Source: Mangifera indica (taxonomy: Eukaryota; Streptophyta; Magnoliopsida; Sapindales; Anacardiaceae). Taken from it: a stretch of DNA of 64,000 bases. Position numbers and translations under genes: made by a program. Where the stretch lies: assembly GCF_011075055.1 (NCBI RefSeq), contig NC_058147.1, forward strand, positions 8,494,001 to 8,558,000, written 5' to 3'. Every line of letters starts with the position of its first letter. The first letter of the stretch is position 1. The notes beneath the pieces were generated by a model. That model worked only from the letters and a program-made list of their open reading frames with translations. It was not told where the DNA came from and searched no databases. This document shows, in pieces, positions 37,448 to 50,987 of the stretch.

Positions 37448-38119
37448 TATGAAATATACATATGAGTTGATTTATTCTCGGTCCAAGGTTTGTAGGGAAT
37501 CTTCAAATTTTTGTTTTCAGCCTTTCGGGGTCTCCATGGTTTATAACGACGGCTTTCCATGTTTTCATAATACACAGCTTACTTCTTAGTGTTGGGCTTC
37601 ACTTCTTGTTGGACCCTTTTCACAGTGTGCGTTTAGTGAGCTTTCATAGGCCAACATTGTTATGTTGCCATTTTAACGCAACCACATTTATGCCCCATAG
37701 GATAAATATATTTGAATCACATGATTACTGTATGACAATTTAAAACTATTTAACAAGGAAATCACATTAAGTGTATTTAACTTTTTTCTATCCTAATGAA
37801 TGAAAGTCTTCCAGGAGAAAGGAAATTTGTGCAATGAATGAAAGTCTTCAATTTAATAAACAAACCATTCATGGTCCCTAATCCCTAGGTTACAATCATA
37901 ATTCACAGCTAAACAAAAACACTATATTCCGATGCTTAACATTGTCAACGCCAAGAGTCTAACTGTTCCACTGAACATTGCACCGCTAAGCAGCCTTTCG
38001 TATAATATGCTGATGACTTAAGTCTTCAAATAAAACAAAATGAATAATTCCAGAAATAAAATAATATATGAATAAGATTTAAAAAAAAAAAACAAATACA
38101 TTCTAAGAATACAAATGGA
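37448..38119. other. Intergenic region 3' of laccase 2
   Basis: The part from about 37950 resembles the region 3' of laccase 3 (about 50815-50985); both contain CCGC(T/C)AAGCAG(C/T)C. It therefore belongs to the duplicated block. It probably includes the 3' untranslated region. No other gene was seen. Confidence 0.55.
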
Positions 38120-40473
38120 TTAAGAACAAGATGGCATGTTGGCAGGAGGTGGCCGAATTTTCTGATCCTCCCATTGCCCATTCTTTACAATGAGAACTGT
38201 ATCCATGCCCCAGGTTGCGTGCCTTTCCAAATGGCAGTGCATAAACCACACTCCTGCAAACCATTTGACAAAAACCATTTATTTTATCTAACCAACGTGA
38301 TGTGTAAAGTTAATATACGTGCCACCAAATACACGGAGACTTACCAGGATTGTTGGCAAAAAATCGAACGGCTGTCCATCCGTTTCTTGGAACGTTGACA
38401 GTGTTGAGTTCTGGTGGGTCAATCAAATTATAAGATAAAGGATCTGTCTCATTGTTGAAATTACCAAAACCTGTTCCCACCACAAAGAAGCTGTAACCAT
38501 GTAAGTGCAAGGGATGGGTTTCTGCCACCTGGAGATTAGTTCCTTGGAACACAATTTCAACTGCTTCACCGTAATTTATAAACCTGGCCTTTGTCCCGCT
38601 GGCGGTGAATACTGATACATCCCAAACATCACCAGTAAAGTCAAAAAAATTGGAAGGCTGACTTGGGAAATCTCCAACGAAAACGTTACTCAACCCTCTG
38701 CATGTACAGATACAAATATATATCTATATGACAATAATGAGTCAAAAAATAGAATCTCGAGAATATCAAATAAAAAAATGGCGAGAAAAAAGTACCATAC
38801 CTGTAGTATGCATCAAGTATACTAACTTGAGGAGTTGCAAAACTAACGTTGTTTAAGCTTGCAGCTTCCTTATTATCAAGAAATCCATCACCAGTTGGGG
38901 TAAGACACGAGTCGTTGGGACACAAAACACGATTTACAGCAATTGTAATTAACAATTGTGTTGTGATATTTTTGGGGACATTGGCCGGATATGCGTCAGT
39001 TGCTAAGCTCCTTATGCGGCTAGTAAAGTTTGTCGCAGCATTTATATCATTGTAAAAAGGAAGGTTTGGGATGAAAGGAGTAGGAGGAGGAGTATATTTG
39101 CCGTCATACTGAACGATCGCGGTGGTTGTGGTGTTGTCAAAATCGACAGCACTATCAAAGTATGGACTAGCGGCCATGTAATAGTGGCTAAGATTTTTGT
39201 TTGCTGTGAACAAAACGTCCATTGTTTGTCCAGGAGTTATCAAAATGTAGTCGGTTGTTATGGGTTTTATGTATGCTCCATCACGCCCAACAACCGTGAG
39301 GCTGTGGTTCGCAATTCCGAAAAAGGTTTCTTCATTCATCACAGCGTTGATTATGCGAAGAAGATAAGTCTTGCCAAATTTAACGTTCAGGCGGTATGTT
39401 GAATCTGGAATATAAAATCACGATACTTGTGAGAAAAATTTATATATGAGATCTTAATATACAAATTAACATGAAATACCTCTGGAGCAATTGTATAAGT
39501 CCCCTGGTTGGCCGTTGATGGTATAAGCATCTGAAACATTTGGAATTACGCCCTTCAGGACATTAGTGAGCATTTTTGGCACGTCTTGCTTGTACCAGGA
39601 TCCTGTCGTTAGAATCAAATTAATAAATGAAATTAGTAGCTGAGAATGGTCCACATCTTCAGCAGTTATGTTATCTTTGTTAAATGCATTCATATTATTA
39701 CCAAGTATGATCGTCTGTTCACTATAAGGCTTAGGAAATGGATAACTTTTTCCAAGAGCTGGTAAAATAACAATAGCCCCATGAACTGATACACGAGTCC
39801 AGTCACTGTGGGCATGCCACCAGAGGGTTCCTTCTTCATTAGACAATATAACCTCATATGTGAAGCTGGTTCCCGGTCGAATTGGGCATTGTGTCACGTT
39901 TTCAGGACCATCTGACCATGGATTCCTCGGTTGGTTCACTCCATGCCTGCACAATTTAAAAGAATGTCCTTCAGATTTGATTCTGTTAAAGTTGTAGATA
40001 AGGACTTAAAATTATATTTCTAGAATGTAGGAATTCGAACTTTAGACCATTGAATCTAAGATCTTGTTATGTTATCATGCTATGATTTAAAAAGAGATTG
40101 TGAAAGAGGGAGTTATCACCAGTGAATGGTGACACCATAGTTTCCTTGATTGTACACATTAACAAACACAGTATCGCCTTTACGAGCCGTAATGGTTGGT
40201 CCAGGGAAATTGCCATTTACAGTCAACATGCTTTTCGAGCTACATAGCCTTGTGAAACTAGTTTCTTGAAGCTGCAGTTAAACATTAATCAGGTCAAAGA
40301 GTTTTGGACATTTCGGTATCATATGTTCATTAGCAAACATAAACAAAAAACTGTTAATGATAAAATGTAGAGCCACTTACAACAAAATCATAATAATGAA
40401 TGAAAGCCATGCAATGGAGCAGCCTATCCAGGAAGAAGAACCCTAAAATGAAAAAGAAGTTTTTTCTATCCAT
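38120..40473 (-). CDS. Laccase 2 (multicopper oxidase, LAC14/15-like), 7 exons, intact
   Basis: Exons in coding order are 40381-40473, 40120-40271, 39702-39946, 39480-39602, 38801-39404, 38345-38697 and 38120-38253. They make 1704 nt, 567 residues and no internal stop; all introns are GT-AG and 75-173 bp. The signal peptide covers about residues 1-22 ([14 protein letters not shown] core). Copper ligands are His81/His83 (HWHG), His126/His128 (WWHAHSDW), His467/His470/His472 (HPLHLHG) and His529-Cys530-His531 with His535 and axial Met540 ([12 protein letters not shown]). It is predicted to be secreted and to oxidise phenolics in the cell wall. It is closest to laccase 3: in exon 6 the two proteins differ at 9 of about 118 residues. 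The start is the first ATG after the TATA box and aligns with laccase 3. Confidence 0.96.
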
Positions 40474-40528
40474 TCTTCTCTTGATTAATTTTGTGTTCCC
40501 AGGTTGCCAATTAACCCTCATATCAAGC

Positions 40529-40536
40529 TATTTATA
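40529..40536 (-). promoter_or_regulatory. TATA box of laccase 2
   Basis: TATAAATA on the minus strand lies 56-63 bp upstream of the ATG at 40473 and aligns with the box before laccase 3. Confidence 0.75.
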
Positions 40537-41874
40537 ATATGTGGTCAACACGTTGAGTATTATACAGAGTCAGGAACATAATTCTCAAACTAAGATAAGT
40601 GTAACTTCTCATTGCTGGACAAGATAGATTAATCAAATTTTAATATATGAAGCTATAATAATCCAGGCTAAATTACATTGACAAACGTATGTATAAATGA
40701 ATCTCTTTAATTAATGTTTGTATGATATTTTATAATGAGAATTCAATAGATGTTTGGATAATCAATATGTTAATGTCCCCTGTTCAAAGCTGTATAAATA
40801 TATTGTCATCCATAAACAGCAAAAACAATAAAAGGAACAAAATTCGTCAGGTATAAATTGTAAAATTTTGTTATATAACGTTAACTGGTATTATTTAATG
40901 GAAGTACATATTTTTCTACACTACTGATAGAATTTTCTTTAGAAAAAAAATTATAATAACTATAAAACCATACTAAATTAGAGAATATATAAAGGTTGCA
41001 CCTAGTAGTGAGTCCTAAAGCATAGATGTTACAACTATTGAAATGTTTAAATAGATACTTATTTTAACGAGCAAGTGAAGATTATAATAAAGAGAACAAC
41101 TATGTTCATATTGACTACCAGTTGTCAGCTGACACCACCTTCTGTCAGTCTGCACATAATTCTGAATTTCTGATTTGTTTATTACAATCGCAGATATCCA
41201 GAATTTTTATAGATCAATTGACCATTATCCTTTCTTCCCACTTTAAGATATTCTCTGGTGAAGAGTTCATGAAAAGTTTAAATCATAAGTCATAATCTGA
41301 TGCTTATCAACCCATGCAAAGAGTTGGAATCAAATGGCCACCAACTTTTTGTAATCATATGAACAACATTTGTGCTTGACTTATATATGTCTATTTTAAT
41401 TCTTATTCTGTGGGTTGGATTGTTCTAGGTAAATTTGTATTCTTTTCGACCGTTTGGCCAACGCGGAATTAGATCAACAAAACTAGTCGTTTACACACAG
41501 CTCATAATCTTTTAGACAAATTCAGGGGACTCATTCTTTCTCCCTTTCTTTTGTTTTTTCAGTGTGAATAAACTGTGAGGTTTAATGGCCACGTTTACGT
41601 GCTAAGAACGGTTCCATGGAAGAGAAATGATTAATAAAAAAAGTTTTTGGAATAGCATTGCTACAGTCCAGCTGGTTTCCATTTTTTGGAACTTAAGAAA
41701 CGACCCATTATCACAACTTTCGCGGCTTTGACCACCGACTCTGGTGTAAAGTCAGCGAGATCATATAAAATTTTAAGCTTAATTTGTCAATGGCTAAATA
41801 ATATATCCTTTGTCTTTATCCTTTGTAACGTTGCACGTTTTAGTTATACACGCTATTTTCACAAGGCCAAAGGA
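40537..41874. other. Promoter-side region of laccase 2, duplicated with laccase 3
   Basis: No gene was found. Segments such as TTTTAGACAAATTC (about 41511) and AATGGTTCC-like/AAGAGAAA (about 41605-41630) have counterparts upstream of laccase 3 (about 54284 and 54375). The duplicated unit therefore included at least 1.1 kb of 5' flank. Confidence 0.65.
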
Positions 41875-42255
41875 CTTATTCCCCCTCAAAGTGCCCTATT
41901 TTCTCTAAGTTTTTCTATTTTAATTTTGAAAATCTTAAATATTTATTCATGGTTAAAATTAACGATAATAAGGGCAAAATTATCATTTTGTCTATAATAT
42001 TAAAAATAAACTAAAATATAATCTATTTTTTCTCCCCTAAACTTTAGAAACTAAAAGTTTTCCCGTAACCGAAGTTTTAAAAAATGACAGTTTTCCCCTA
42101 GGGTTTAGTTTTCAAATCTCCAACATCATCTTTGGCATCATTGTCGACGACCTCTCCTTCTCGAAGCTTTTTCTCCCTCCGATGGTCTCTCTCCATCTAT
42201 TTGGACGTCCGATCAGCGTCGAATAAGCTGTGAAAGACAAAGAGCTTCATCTCCT
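41875..42255. mobile_element. Half fold-back element FB3, truncated
   Basis: The left arm begins GGCCAAAGGACTTATTCCCC and carries the same internal blocks as the other copies (TAAAATTAACGATAATAAGG, then TTTTCCC-rich sequence). It stops where gypsy pol sequence begins at about 42256. No right arm was found on the far side. Confidence 0.7.
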
Positions 42256-44220
42256 GGAAAGGATACTCCCTTTGTGTTTTATGATTTCTGTGAGGAAGGT
42301 TTTCAAGAATTAAAAAAGAGGTTGACTTTAACTTTGATTGAAGAGAAATGGATTTTCACATTTATAGTGCTACATCGTACAGTGGTTTAGGAGTTGTATT
42401 GATGTAGAGAGGTAAAGTGATTGCATATACCTCAAGATAGTTAAAAGACTATAAGAACATGTATCCCAATGATTTAGAGTTGGTAGTAAGTCTTTGAAGA
42501 TTTTGTGACACTATATGTATGGGGTCAAGTGTAAAATCCACATTAATTATAAGAGTTTGTGATACCTCTTTACCAAAAAAAAGTTGAATATGAGATGCCT
42601 TGAGTAGGATAGTGTCTTTATCCTAAAATTCTATCCATAAAGAATTGCAACATTATATTTTCAAAGGGCAGATTGAGTTTGTGATAGGTGCATTGGCTAG
42701 ATTAGAGATCAAATATACTATATTAAAGAAGATTTGAGATAGACAAATGACCAATGATTGTTGTAAAGAGATAAGAAGGAAAGTGTTAGGGGGCTTAAAA
42801 CAAAGTTTTAGATTATTAGTAATATCTTGAGATTTAGAGATAGAGTTTGTATTCAACAAGATGATGAGTTGAGAGATCATATTTTTATTAAAAGCTCATA
42901 CTACATTTTACACCGTCCACCCTGAGAGTGTAAGATATGTTGGGATATGAAGAATATGTTATGATAGTATGGTATAAAGAAAGACATGGGTAATTATGTA
43001 ACTAAGTTCCTTACTTGTAAATAGGTTAAGGTTGAGGATCAGAGACCATTAGGGATGTTACATTCTCCTAGAATTTCATAGTGGAAATAGGAACACGTAA
43101 CAATAAATTTTGTAGTTGGTTTACTAAGAGTTGAAAGGGGTTATAATGTGCATTGGGTGACAGTTGACTGGTTGACTTAATCAACACATTTTATGATAGT
43201 TAAAAATACTACTACCATGGATCAATCGGATAAGTTATGTCATAGTAATAATAAATTGTATGGTGTGCCCATGGGGTTCGTGTTAGCTATAAGTTATGTC
43301 ATAGTTATAATAAAACTATATGGTGTCCCATGAGGTTTGTGTCAGCTTTATTTGAAAGGGTTATAGAATTTTTTAGGTACAAGCTTGACATTTAGTATTG
43401 TCTATCATCCTTAAACATATGGACAAGCTGATGGAATCAATCAAGTGATCGAAAGTACGTTGAGAACCTGAGGTTTGGATTATGGGGCTAGTTTGTCAAA
43501 ATAAGTGTCATTCATGGACTTCACCAATAATAATAGTTACCAAACAATAGTTAAGATGGTGCCCAATGATGCCTTTTATGAAAGCAAGAATAGATCATCT
43601 TTACATTAGGGTGAGGTAGGTGAGAGAGATTCTCTAACTCAAACTTTACAGTTGGAGATGACATAAATATGATTGATGTTATGAGATTGGTCTGAGAGAT
43701 GATGAGATAGGCCTATGACCAATAGACAAGTTATACTTACTAAAGGAGACAAGACTTGAAGTTTAGTGTGGGTAATATTGTCTTTCGTAAGATAACTCCC
43801 TATTGACATGTGATGAGATTTGGCATAAAAAGCGAGCTACCCCCAAAGTATGATAGACCTTTTCCAAGTGTTAGAGAGGACAGGTAAAATGGCTTATAGA
43901 CTTAAGTTATTAACAAGCACAAATCATATTTAAAACGTGTTTCATGTGTTGTTCAAACGTAAATACATTAGTGATTCTTCACATGTATGATTTATGATAG
44001 TGGAAATAGAGTTAAAAAGTAGTTTGATTTATGAGGAGTGACCAACACCAATATTGGACAAAATGGTGAAGAAGCTCCAAAATAAGTAAATTTTACTAGT
44101 TAAAGTATTTTAAAGAAGTCATAAGGTCAAAGAAGCTACTTAGGTATTGAAGCAAGATATGAGACATAGATTCTTCGAATTGTTCAAGTGAATCTCAAGG
44201 GGAGATTTCAATTAATAGAG
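42256..44220 (+). pseudogene. Ty3/gypsy pol remnant (RNase H, integrase), plus strand
   Basis: RT/RNase H is at about 42256-42500 (FQELKKRLTLTL, then ATSYSGLGVVLM and KVIAYTSR). The integrase core is at about 43080-43220 (INFVVGLLRVERGYN, then WVTVDWLT), and the YHP..YGQADGINQVIE segment is at about 43400-43455. A GPY-like C-terminal region follows to about 43960. There are many stops and frameshifts, and a 59-bp internal duplication is at 43231-43348. Confidence 0.85.
43231..43348 (+). repeat. 59-bp tandem duplication inside the gypsy integrase
   Basis: Units 43231-43289 and 43290-43348 both begin TAAGTTATGTCATAGT and end in a GT(G/C)AGCT-like block, with about ten differences. The duplication breaks the integrase frame and has diverged since it arose. 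Confidence 0.85.
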
Positions 44221-45745
44221 AGATATTGTATTGTTCACATGTACATCCCACAAGCATCTTAAACATTTATGTTGTTTAAGTTTATTTAAAATTCATTTAA
44301 GAAGAGTATATGAACAATCCTTCATTAGAAATAAACGCCCATTCTATGTCTCAAAATTAATCAAAGTTGATGAATGATCACCCAAAAGAAAAAAAAGTAA
44401 ATTTGACACTTGGAATACCCATTATAATAGGTGAAAGGCATGTTCTTGAGTAGAAGTCATTAAGAAATCATGGTTCTGCAAGAGAGGAAAACATTATTTA
44501 AGTGGGATAACTTTTAGGAAATGCTATACGTAAGGGATAAACATCCAATCTTAACGGTTAGTTCTAAAAATTTATATAAAGGAATTTGAATTTTACACTT
44601 TCATTGTATAAACTTTCAAAGATAAATGTAGAGAGAAGAAGAGTTGAATTCATTCCATTCAGAGGTTCAATCATCAAGATTCAAAGTTATAGGATAGGCA
44701 TTCTTCAGAGGAGAGTAGGAAATTATAATCCCACTTGATTTGAAATTTTGATGCTTATGGCATGTTGTTTATACATATACAAATTTTACATTGATGACAA
44801 ACATGATAATATGTTTAGATAATAATTTTGATACAAAAATTAACATGATGGATGCAGTTTTATGCTAAAAAAACGTTGAATTAGAATTTGTACATTGATA
44901 TGTTGAATTTTGTGATATAGGTATTCAGTTGAGAGCAAGCAATGATATACTAGTCATAGGTACTGTAAAGACTTAATTTTTATGTATTAGTGCATAGAAA
45001 CAACTGTTGGAAAATGCAAATTTTGATTCCATGCTCGATGGAACACCAATTCTTTAGTGGAAAATGACCTTTCTATCTATAAGAAAAAAGAAATAGGTAA
45101 TCGTTCATAAGAGACAATTGCTTATAAGAGATCAACAGTTATTAGAAATGAAGTAGTGAATGGTTGTTACAAAGATAGTAATGCCTATTCAAACAAAAAA
45201 AATGAAGTACAATAGTTCATAGGCCATGAATAGTTAATTCATTAAGTTGTTTCATAGGACATGGAATGTTATTTAGCCTTAACTTGTGTTCATTAATGCC
45301 TATGAATGAATATTAATCTTAAGTTTTGTCAACTAAGACATATGTTTAGAAAAGAATATTTCATGAGTTAAGTTAAGAAATACAATTTTTATGAATTGGT
45401 TAAATGATGATTAAGTAATGAGCTATGTGAAATACAATTGAGCATATAAGTAGCATGCCATTAGTTATGTGATTCGTGGCTAGAATTTAAGATTATGTAA
45501 GCCATTTTTGTGTGATTTGTGACTTGAACAAGTACAAATCGTGTCATTTCTATTTGATCTTTGGCATAAGATATGACGCAAAAGCCACTATTAATTGATC
45601 TATGGTATAAAATTAAAGAAGCTTGCTATTACTATGTGAATTGTGGTATGATGTGTTACTATTGTGTGATACGTTGAACTTGTTCATAAGTCAATAATGT
45701 GCTTTGTTTTGCTTAGGAGCCCAAATGTGAAAGTATGAGAGTTTT
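44221..45745 (+). mobile_element. Probable gypsy 3' LTR region, decayed
   Basis: It follows the pol remnant in the place expected for the 3' LTR. A CAAGGGGAGATTT run at about 44195-44210 could be the polypurine tract. It contains no genes. The end is set by the TG start of the next, opposite-oriented LTR. The assignment rests mainly on position. Confidence 0.4.
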
Positions 45746-47748
45746 TGTAACACTTTCTCTAGAAGTACTGCTCTCCAAAAGAAAGTATTACTAACATTGA
45801 TTATCAATGCAGTTATTTAAATGAAAACAAAAATAATAACATATCCTTAATTAAAAAAGTATTGAAAAATCCTTTATTAAAAATAAAGTGCAGAAAAACA
45901 TGCAAAGGATGTACATAAACAGAATTCCAACACCTAAATACATATGTAAAACACTCAAAAGTTATAAAAGAAACATTTTTACATAAAAGAGATAAAAATG
46001 ACAAACTTGCCCTCCTTTACCTACGCCCATCGAGACCACACATCACTGTCATCACTTAGTCCTATCACCTACAAAATAGACAAAATAGGAGAGAGTGAGT
46101 GATAAACACTTAATAAGTAGAAACATAACTTAAACTTCACTAAATTCTTACTTTTCCCTTACACTCTGTTCACCTTATCCTAGTCATCAAGAGTAAATTA
46201 TTAACTCCAATTAGATTACATTAACATACCTTTGATATATCTGAACTGTTGAGATCTATTGAGTCTCCTGAACTTGCCTTACTACCCTGTTTCATACGGC
46301 TCGTTACTAATAATCTGATAGGATCCTATTTACATTAGACATTTACAAGTGAAAGCTCACCTAACTTTAAACTAAATTTCAACTAATTTTCCAATCAAAT
46401 TAAGTCAAAATAGCAATTCGATACCTTGGCCACGTGCGTATCATGATTATGCAGTCCACTCCCTACACCACTATTGGACTGTGATTAAACCTAAGCCTAT
46501 TGCGGCTCATCACACCCTACTACGGGTGATTGAGTTTTACTACAAACCAATGGTCTTATTGTAAACTGTGCCCTTCTACAGGCAATGTAAAAAGTATCTT
46601 GCAAGTGCCTTTTCGTAATGACCTTAAGACTTGTACCTCTAACTGTAGTACCTTTATACCAAGCATGCATGCATGTTATCTCGAGTTGCCTAGTTGTGAG
46701 CTTGTTATACTTTCACTATGTTACTTGGACTCTCGAGACAATATCTCATTATATAGGTCTTTCTTTTACCCTTGAAGTTTTCAAGATCCACCACTTATTC
46801 TCAATTAATTGTATAGCATGACCAATGATCGTTCCTTCCCTATGAATGTTCATTCATTATTTTTTCATGATGAAAAACGTTTTTATTTTTTATAATATTT
46901 CGTCATCTCTCTATGAGCGTCTATTACTTGTTATCTTTCTCATTCTTAGATTTTAAGGGTATTTTAGTCTTTTTACACTATGTATGTCCATTCATTTTTT
47001 ATGAACATTCATTTGTGATGTCTTTTTCGATAAAGTTGAATGATAAATAGCGCACATGCATATTCATCTAGCCTTGTTCCAAAAAAATTACAGGTCATAA
47101 ACGAACGTTCATTAGTACATGAACAAATGTTCATAACATGTAAAAATACACTTTCAAGCATGAATATTCTTGATGTCTACACAACCTAAAATACATTATT
47201 TTTTGGACTACAATATGCTCTACTCTATTCCATCAATTACATAAACATTCCAGTATTATTATAATCCTCTAAACCATGTCATAACTTAACAACACATAAC
47301 AAGCACATTCATATAATTTATACGTATATCATATATCCTAACTCATGCAATATGTTATCAGCAATTCTATTATAGCACCAACCATGTGCCTTAATCATGC
47401 CCTATCAAATCCATATATTCAAAAATTCATGAAAATCAATCATAAACATACCTAGAAAGCTCTAAGGCATTGCATCAAAGGTTAGTGACACATACATATG
47501 CATATACATAACAATAATCCTCATCCTATGACATATATCAATCCATAACACAAAGAAAGATATTCTAATCCATGCAAATCAATCATCAAGGCATATGAGT
47601 CATAACTTTTGGTAGTTTAGGATGATTCCTACTTATCTATTAAATATTCTTATTTAAATTCAACTTATGCTGGTCCATGGCTAATGTAAGTTGACTTATA
47701 ACACTTGAAATGACTATTTTACCCTTGATCTTATTTGTGGGGTTTACA
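45746..47748 (-). repeat. Gypsy (chromovirus) LTR, 2003 bp, minus orientation
   Basis: On the plus strand it begins TGTAACACTTTCTCTAGAAG and ends GTGGGGTTTACA. The bases just beyond (47749-47765) are, on the minus strand, the polypurine tract AATAAAGGGGAGGAAT. Both LTR borders are therefore well supported. The start matches the LTRs at 19358 and 57238. Confidence 0.82.
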
Positions 47749-48115
47749 ATTCCTCCCCTTTATTGGAATTCCATCCACAAAATTTATTCAAAATAGATAA
47801 AGATAGCAACTCCTTATATCTTGTTCTACCTTCCATGTAGTCTTCTTGATCTTAAGGTTCCTACAAAGGATCTTGACTAGTGGAATCTACTTGTTTCAAA
47901 ATCTTTGACCTATTGATTCAATATCTATACTAGTCTCTCCTCATAACTCAAGTCATTTAAGAGCTTAATGTCCTTAACTCTAAGCATGTGTGAAAGATCT
48001 TTAATGTACTTAAGTAACATTGAAACATGGAATATTATAGATTCTATTTATACTCGTTCCGCTCGCTCAACTATCTCTTATAGGCAAATAAACCTGGGAG
48101 ATAACTTGCCCCTCC
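47749..48115 (-). pseudogene. Gypsy chromodomain-end remnant
   Basis: Minus-strand translation gives a decayed chromovirus C-terminus ([24 protein letters not shown], about 47935-48005) adjoining the LTR's polypurine tract. It contains several stops and is truncated at about 48115. Confidence 0.7.
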
Positions 48116-50200
48116 TCCAAAACCTCATGACATGATTAAAAGGGGAAAATGAGATAAAGATATTATTGCATTTAGAAATTAAGCCTATTTTTCGTGTTTA
48201 AAGATATCATTTTAAGCATTTTAGGAATAAACTAAGATTTTAAATAAAATATTATAATTATTCTTAGGTATTTTACTATTTGCTTTATTTCTTATTTTGA
48301 TAGAGAAAAGCAGAAAAATAAAAAGAAAGAATGCTAAATAAGGAAAAGAGAATAAAAGTCTCCCGATCGCATTAGAAAATGTTGATATGTAGAAACAAAA
48401 ACAGGAAACAAAATCCGAGTTGTCAATATCAAGAGCAAATCAATAAGAAGTGGATTTAGTGCCAAACAAACTATTTGAGATAGAGAGAACAACTAGGGTT
48501 TGTGTAAAATAAAACTTATGTCCTTATCTCATGAATATGCGTCCATTTATAACTTTGATGCCACAAACGATCAACATTTAAGCTAGGAATGGTTGTTCCT
48601 TTCCTTACAGTGGTGAATGAGTGTTATCTACCATGAACAATCATTCATAATCAAGGAAAAAGTCAAACTTGGTTAATTATATCCTATTCGTGATCTCACC
48701 CTATTTTCCTTACAATAGGATTATTATCAAATAACATTTTGCCTTTAACTTCAGATTAACTACTAAAAGTGTGTGACTGATAAGCTCTTTATTGAGCTGG
48801 TAGTACCTAAATTTGGATCCAATATGAGCCCAAATTAAGATTGGCTTCTAGTAAGACATCATGACCACTTGGTCAATAGAATGTCGACAAAGATCTCTTA
48901 AGCATTTATAACATCTCGGTTACTCACAATTTAATCTTTTTGTCAATTCAAGGCTGAGACATATAAATATGTCTATTTCAAGATCTTCTTGATATGAATT
49001 GATACACATCAATGACCAACATGACATAGGCTATGACCTAATTCCACTATGACCATATATTCAAGCAGTTAGGAATGTCTTTTAGCATTTTCATACGAGA
49101 TATCTTATCCCATACTCAAGAGTTATAGATTTTTTATCGATCAACCATAATCTCTATGTATATGATCAATTACTATCTTTATAGCTACCCTAATTATGAC
49201 AACACGTTGGATAATGTCAAATCATACAGATCCTTATATAGACTGTCTAGTGACCTCAAGTCAAAGGATCACATGCATATGTGATTTTTAGAAGATTTAT
49301 TCCATAAACAATGGAACAATCATTCATATGAAAATCCTCTGGTCTAGTCAGTCCAATGAATACATCTAAAATGTGCACTAATGTGTTGCACTAACTTGTC
49401 TATCAATAGTTTTGACATGTAAGAACTATCACCACTCATTTCTTTGTTTATTTCAAGACTATTCATGAAATACACTGAGTTCATTGGAAACTGTGGATTT
49501 CTCTAGTTTTTATATTTAAGCATATGGATAAAGAGAAATCATTTTGAAGACCGACATGTAACAACATTTTTTTCAATCGCTTTTGAATGTGGTTCCTACC
49601 ACACTTTCAAATTAGTAATCTGTGAGATATGGTTGTGAGTAATTGTAATTATGGATGTCTTGTATTGTTTTGAGACATATAGATTGTGTTGTTTTTCTTA
49701 AATTGAGTGGCCTTTTTAAAATTGACATAGTGTTAACTCGAAACAAAATGTTTATTTTCTTAAAATAAATGTTTTATTTTCTTAAAAAAAATTGATAATC
49801 AATGTTGCTCAATTGGGAGAATTTTGGAATTTTGTATGTGGACATATATCAATTATACTTTTATTTGATTAAAATAAAATCGAGTGAATGTACAGCCTTA
49901 AATCAATTTGTTGGGCAATATATGATCATATTGTAAATATCAATCACACTTCATATTGGGTCTTTTAATTTGATTGACAAGTGTGGGTTGTTATAATCTA
50001 TTGATCTTTTAATAGGAGGGTCCAATAAACTTATTATAAAAGAGGTAGGTCCCCTTCTCAAAACATATAAAAGTGATACATGTACTTATTCACAGTCATC
50101 GCATTTTGGTTCTATAAGTTATTGCGTAAGAAGACCAGTTCGCAAATTGATAATTGATCAAATGGGTTACTACTTCAAGTCGTTTAATTAGGTTTGTTAG
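48116..50200 (-). mobile_element. Dispersed non-coding repeat, copy C (minus orientation)
   Basis: The reverse complement of about 48780-49480 matches 20560-21080 (copy A) at many blocks, for example GACTTGAGGTCACTAGACAG and GATAAGATATCTCGTATGA. No reading frame was recognised. The boundaries are approximate; the flanks up to 50200 are AT-rich and unassigned. Confidence 0.55.
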
Positions 50201-50456
50201 AATATTAAATCTTCTAATTTCATGTATTATATAACTTGTATGCATACTGTTTGTTGTTGTTTGATTAATTGATTACATGAATATTATGCATGAATTTGTG
50301 TAATTAACCTTGCAGCTGCTTTTTCCGTCAGTATGCTTAATACACTAGCATAGCTAATATTGGTTCAATATCAAATCCTTAATGTTGTTAGAAAAAACTT
50401 TAGTTTGCATTTAATAATTAGAAAAAAAAAATCTCATCAATAATTTCCTTTCACAA

Positions 50457-50759
50457 TTGATTAAAAGAAACAATTTCATTGATTGGTGTGTTGGTATTCA
50501 ATTTGTTGAAACATTGATCGAGTGCTCTTTACTTGCTAAACTCTTTCAGTGGTTAAAGAAACAATTATGTCAGTTTTACTTGCGAGAACTTGGAGAAAAA
50601 GGGACGAAGGGTAGAATAATTGCCTTTATATTGAACTTTGAAGTGATAAATTCCAACAGTAAGGAAAAGCTTCCATTTATTAAACATTCCATAAATGGTT
50701 ATGAAGTTACAATAATAGGTCACCAGAAAACTTTATTTATCACACAAACATGTCTGTGA
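50457..50759 (+). CDS. Unrecognised open frame (about 100 codons), doubtful
   Basis: A stop-free stretch of about 100 codons whose first possible start here is TTG rather than ATG. The inferred protein looks moderately ordered (about residues 15-60 are mixed hydrophobic and charged), but I recognise no domain. It lies about 230 bp beyond the 3' end of laccase 3 on the opposite strand. It may be an exon fragment of a lost gene or chance. Confidence 0.15.
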   Translation: MIKRNNFIDWCVGIQFVETLIECSLLAKLFQWLKKQLCQFYLRELGEKGTKGRIIAFILNFEVINSNSKEKLPFIKHSINGYEVTIIGHQKTLFITQTCL

Positions 50760-50987
50760 CGTCACTTTTTCTGTCACGATAAAAATCTCATCATAATATG
50801 TGTAATGTCAAATTCCTAGCAGCGCTGACGCCGAGCGTGTTACCTGTCCCAGCGAGCATTGTGCCGCCAAGCAGTCCTTCACATATTACTTTGATTATTT
50901 AAGTCATCAAACAATAAATGAATGATTTCCAAAAAATTAAAATATGAATGAGAAAGAACAAATATACATTCTAAGAATACAAATGGC

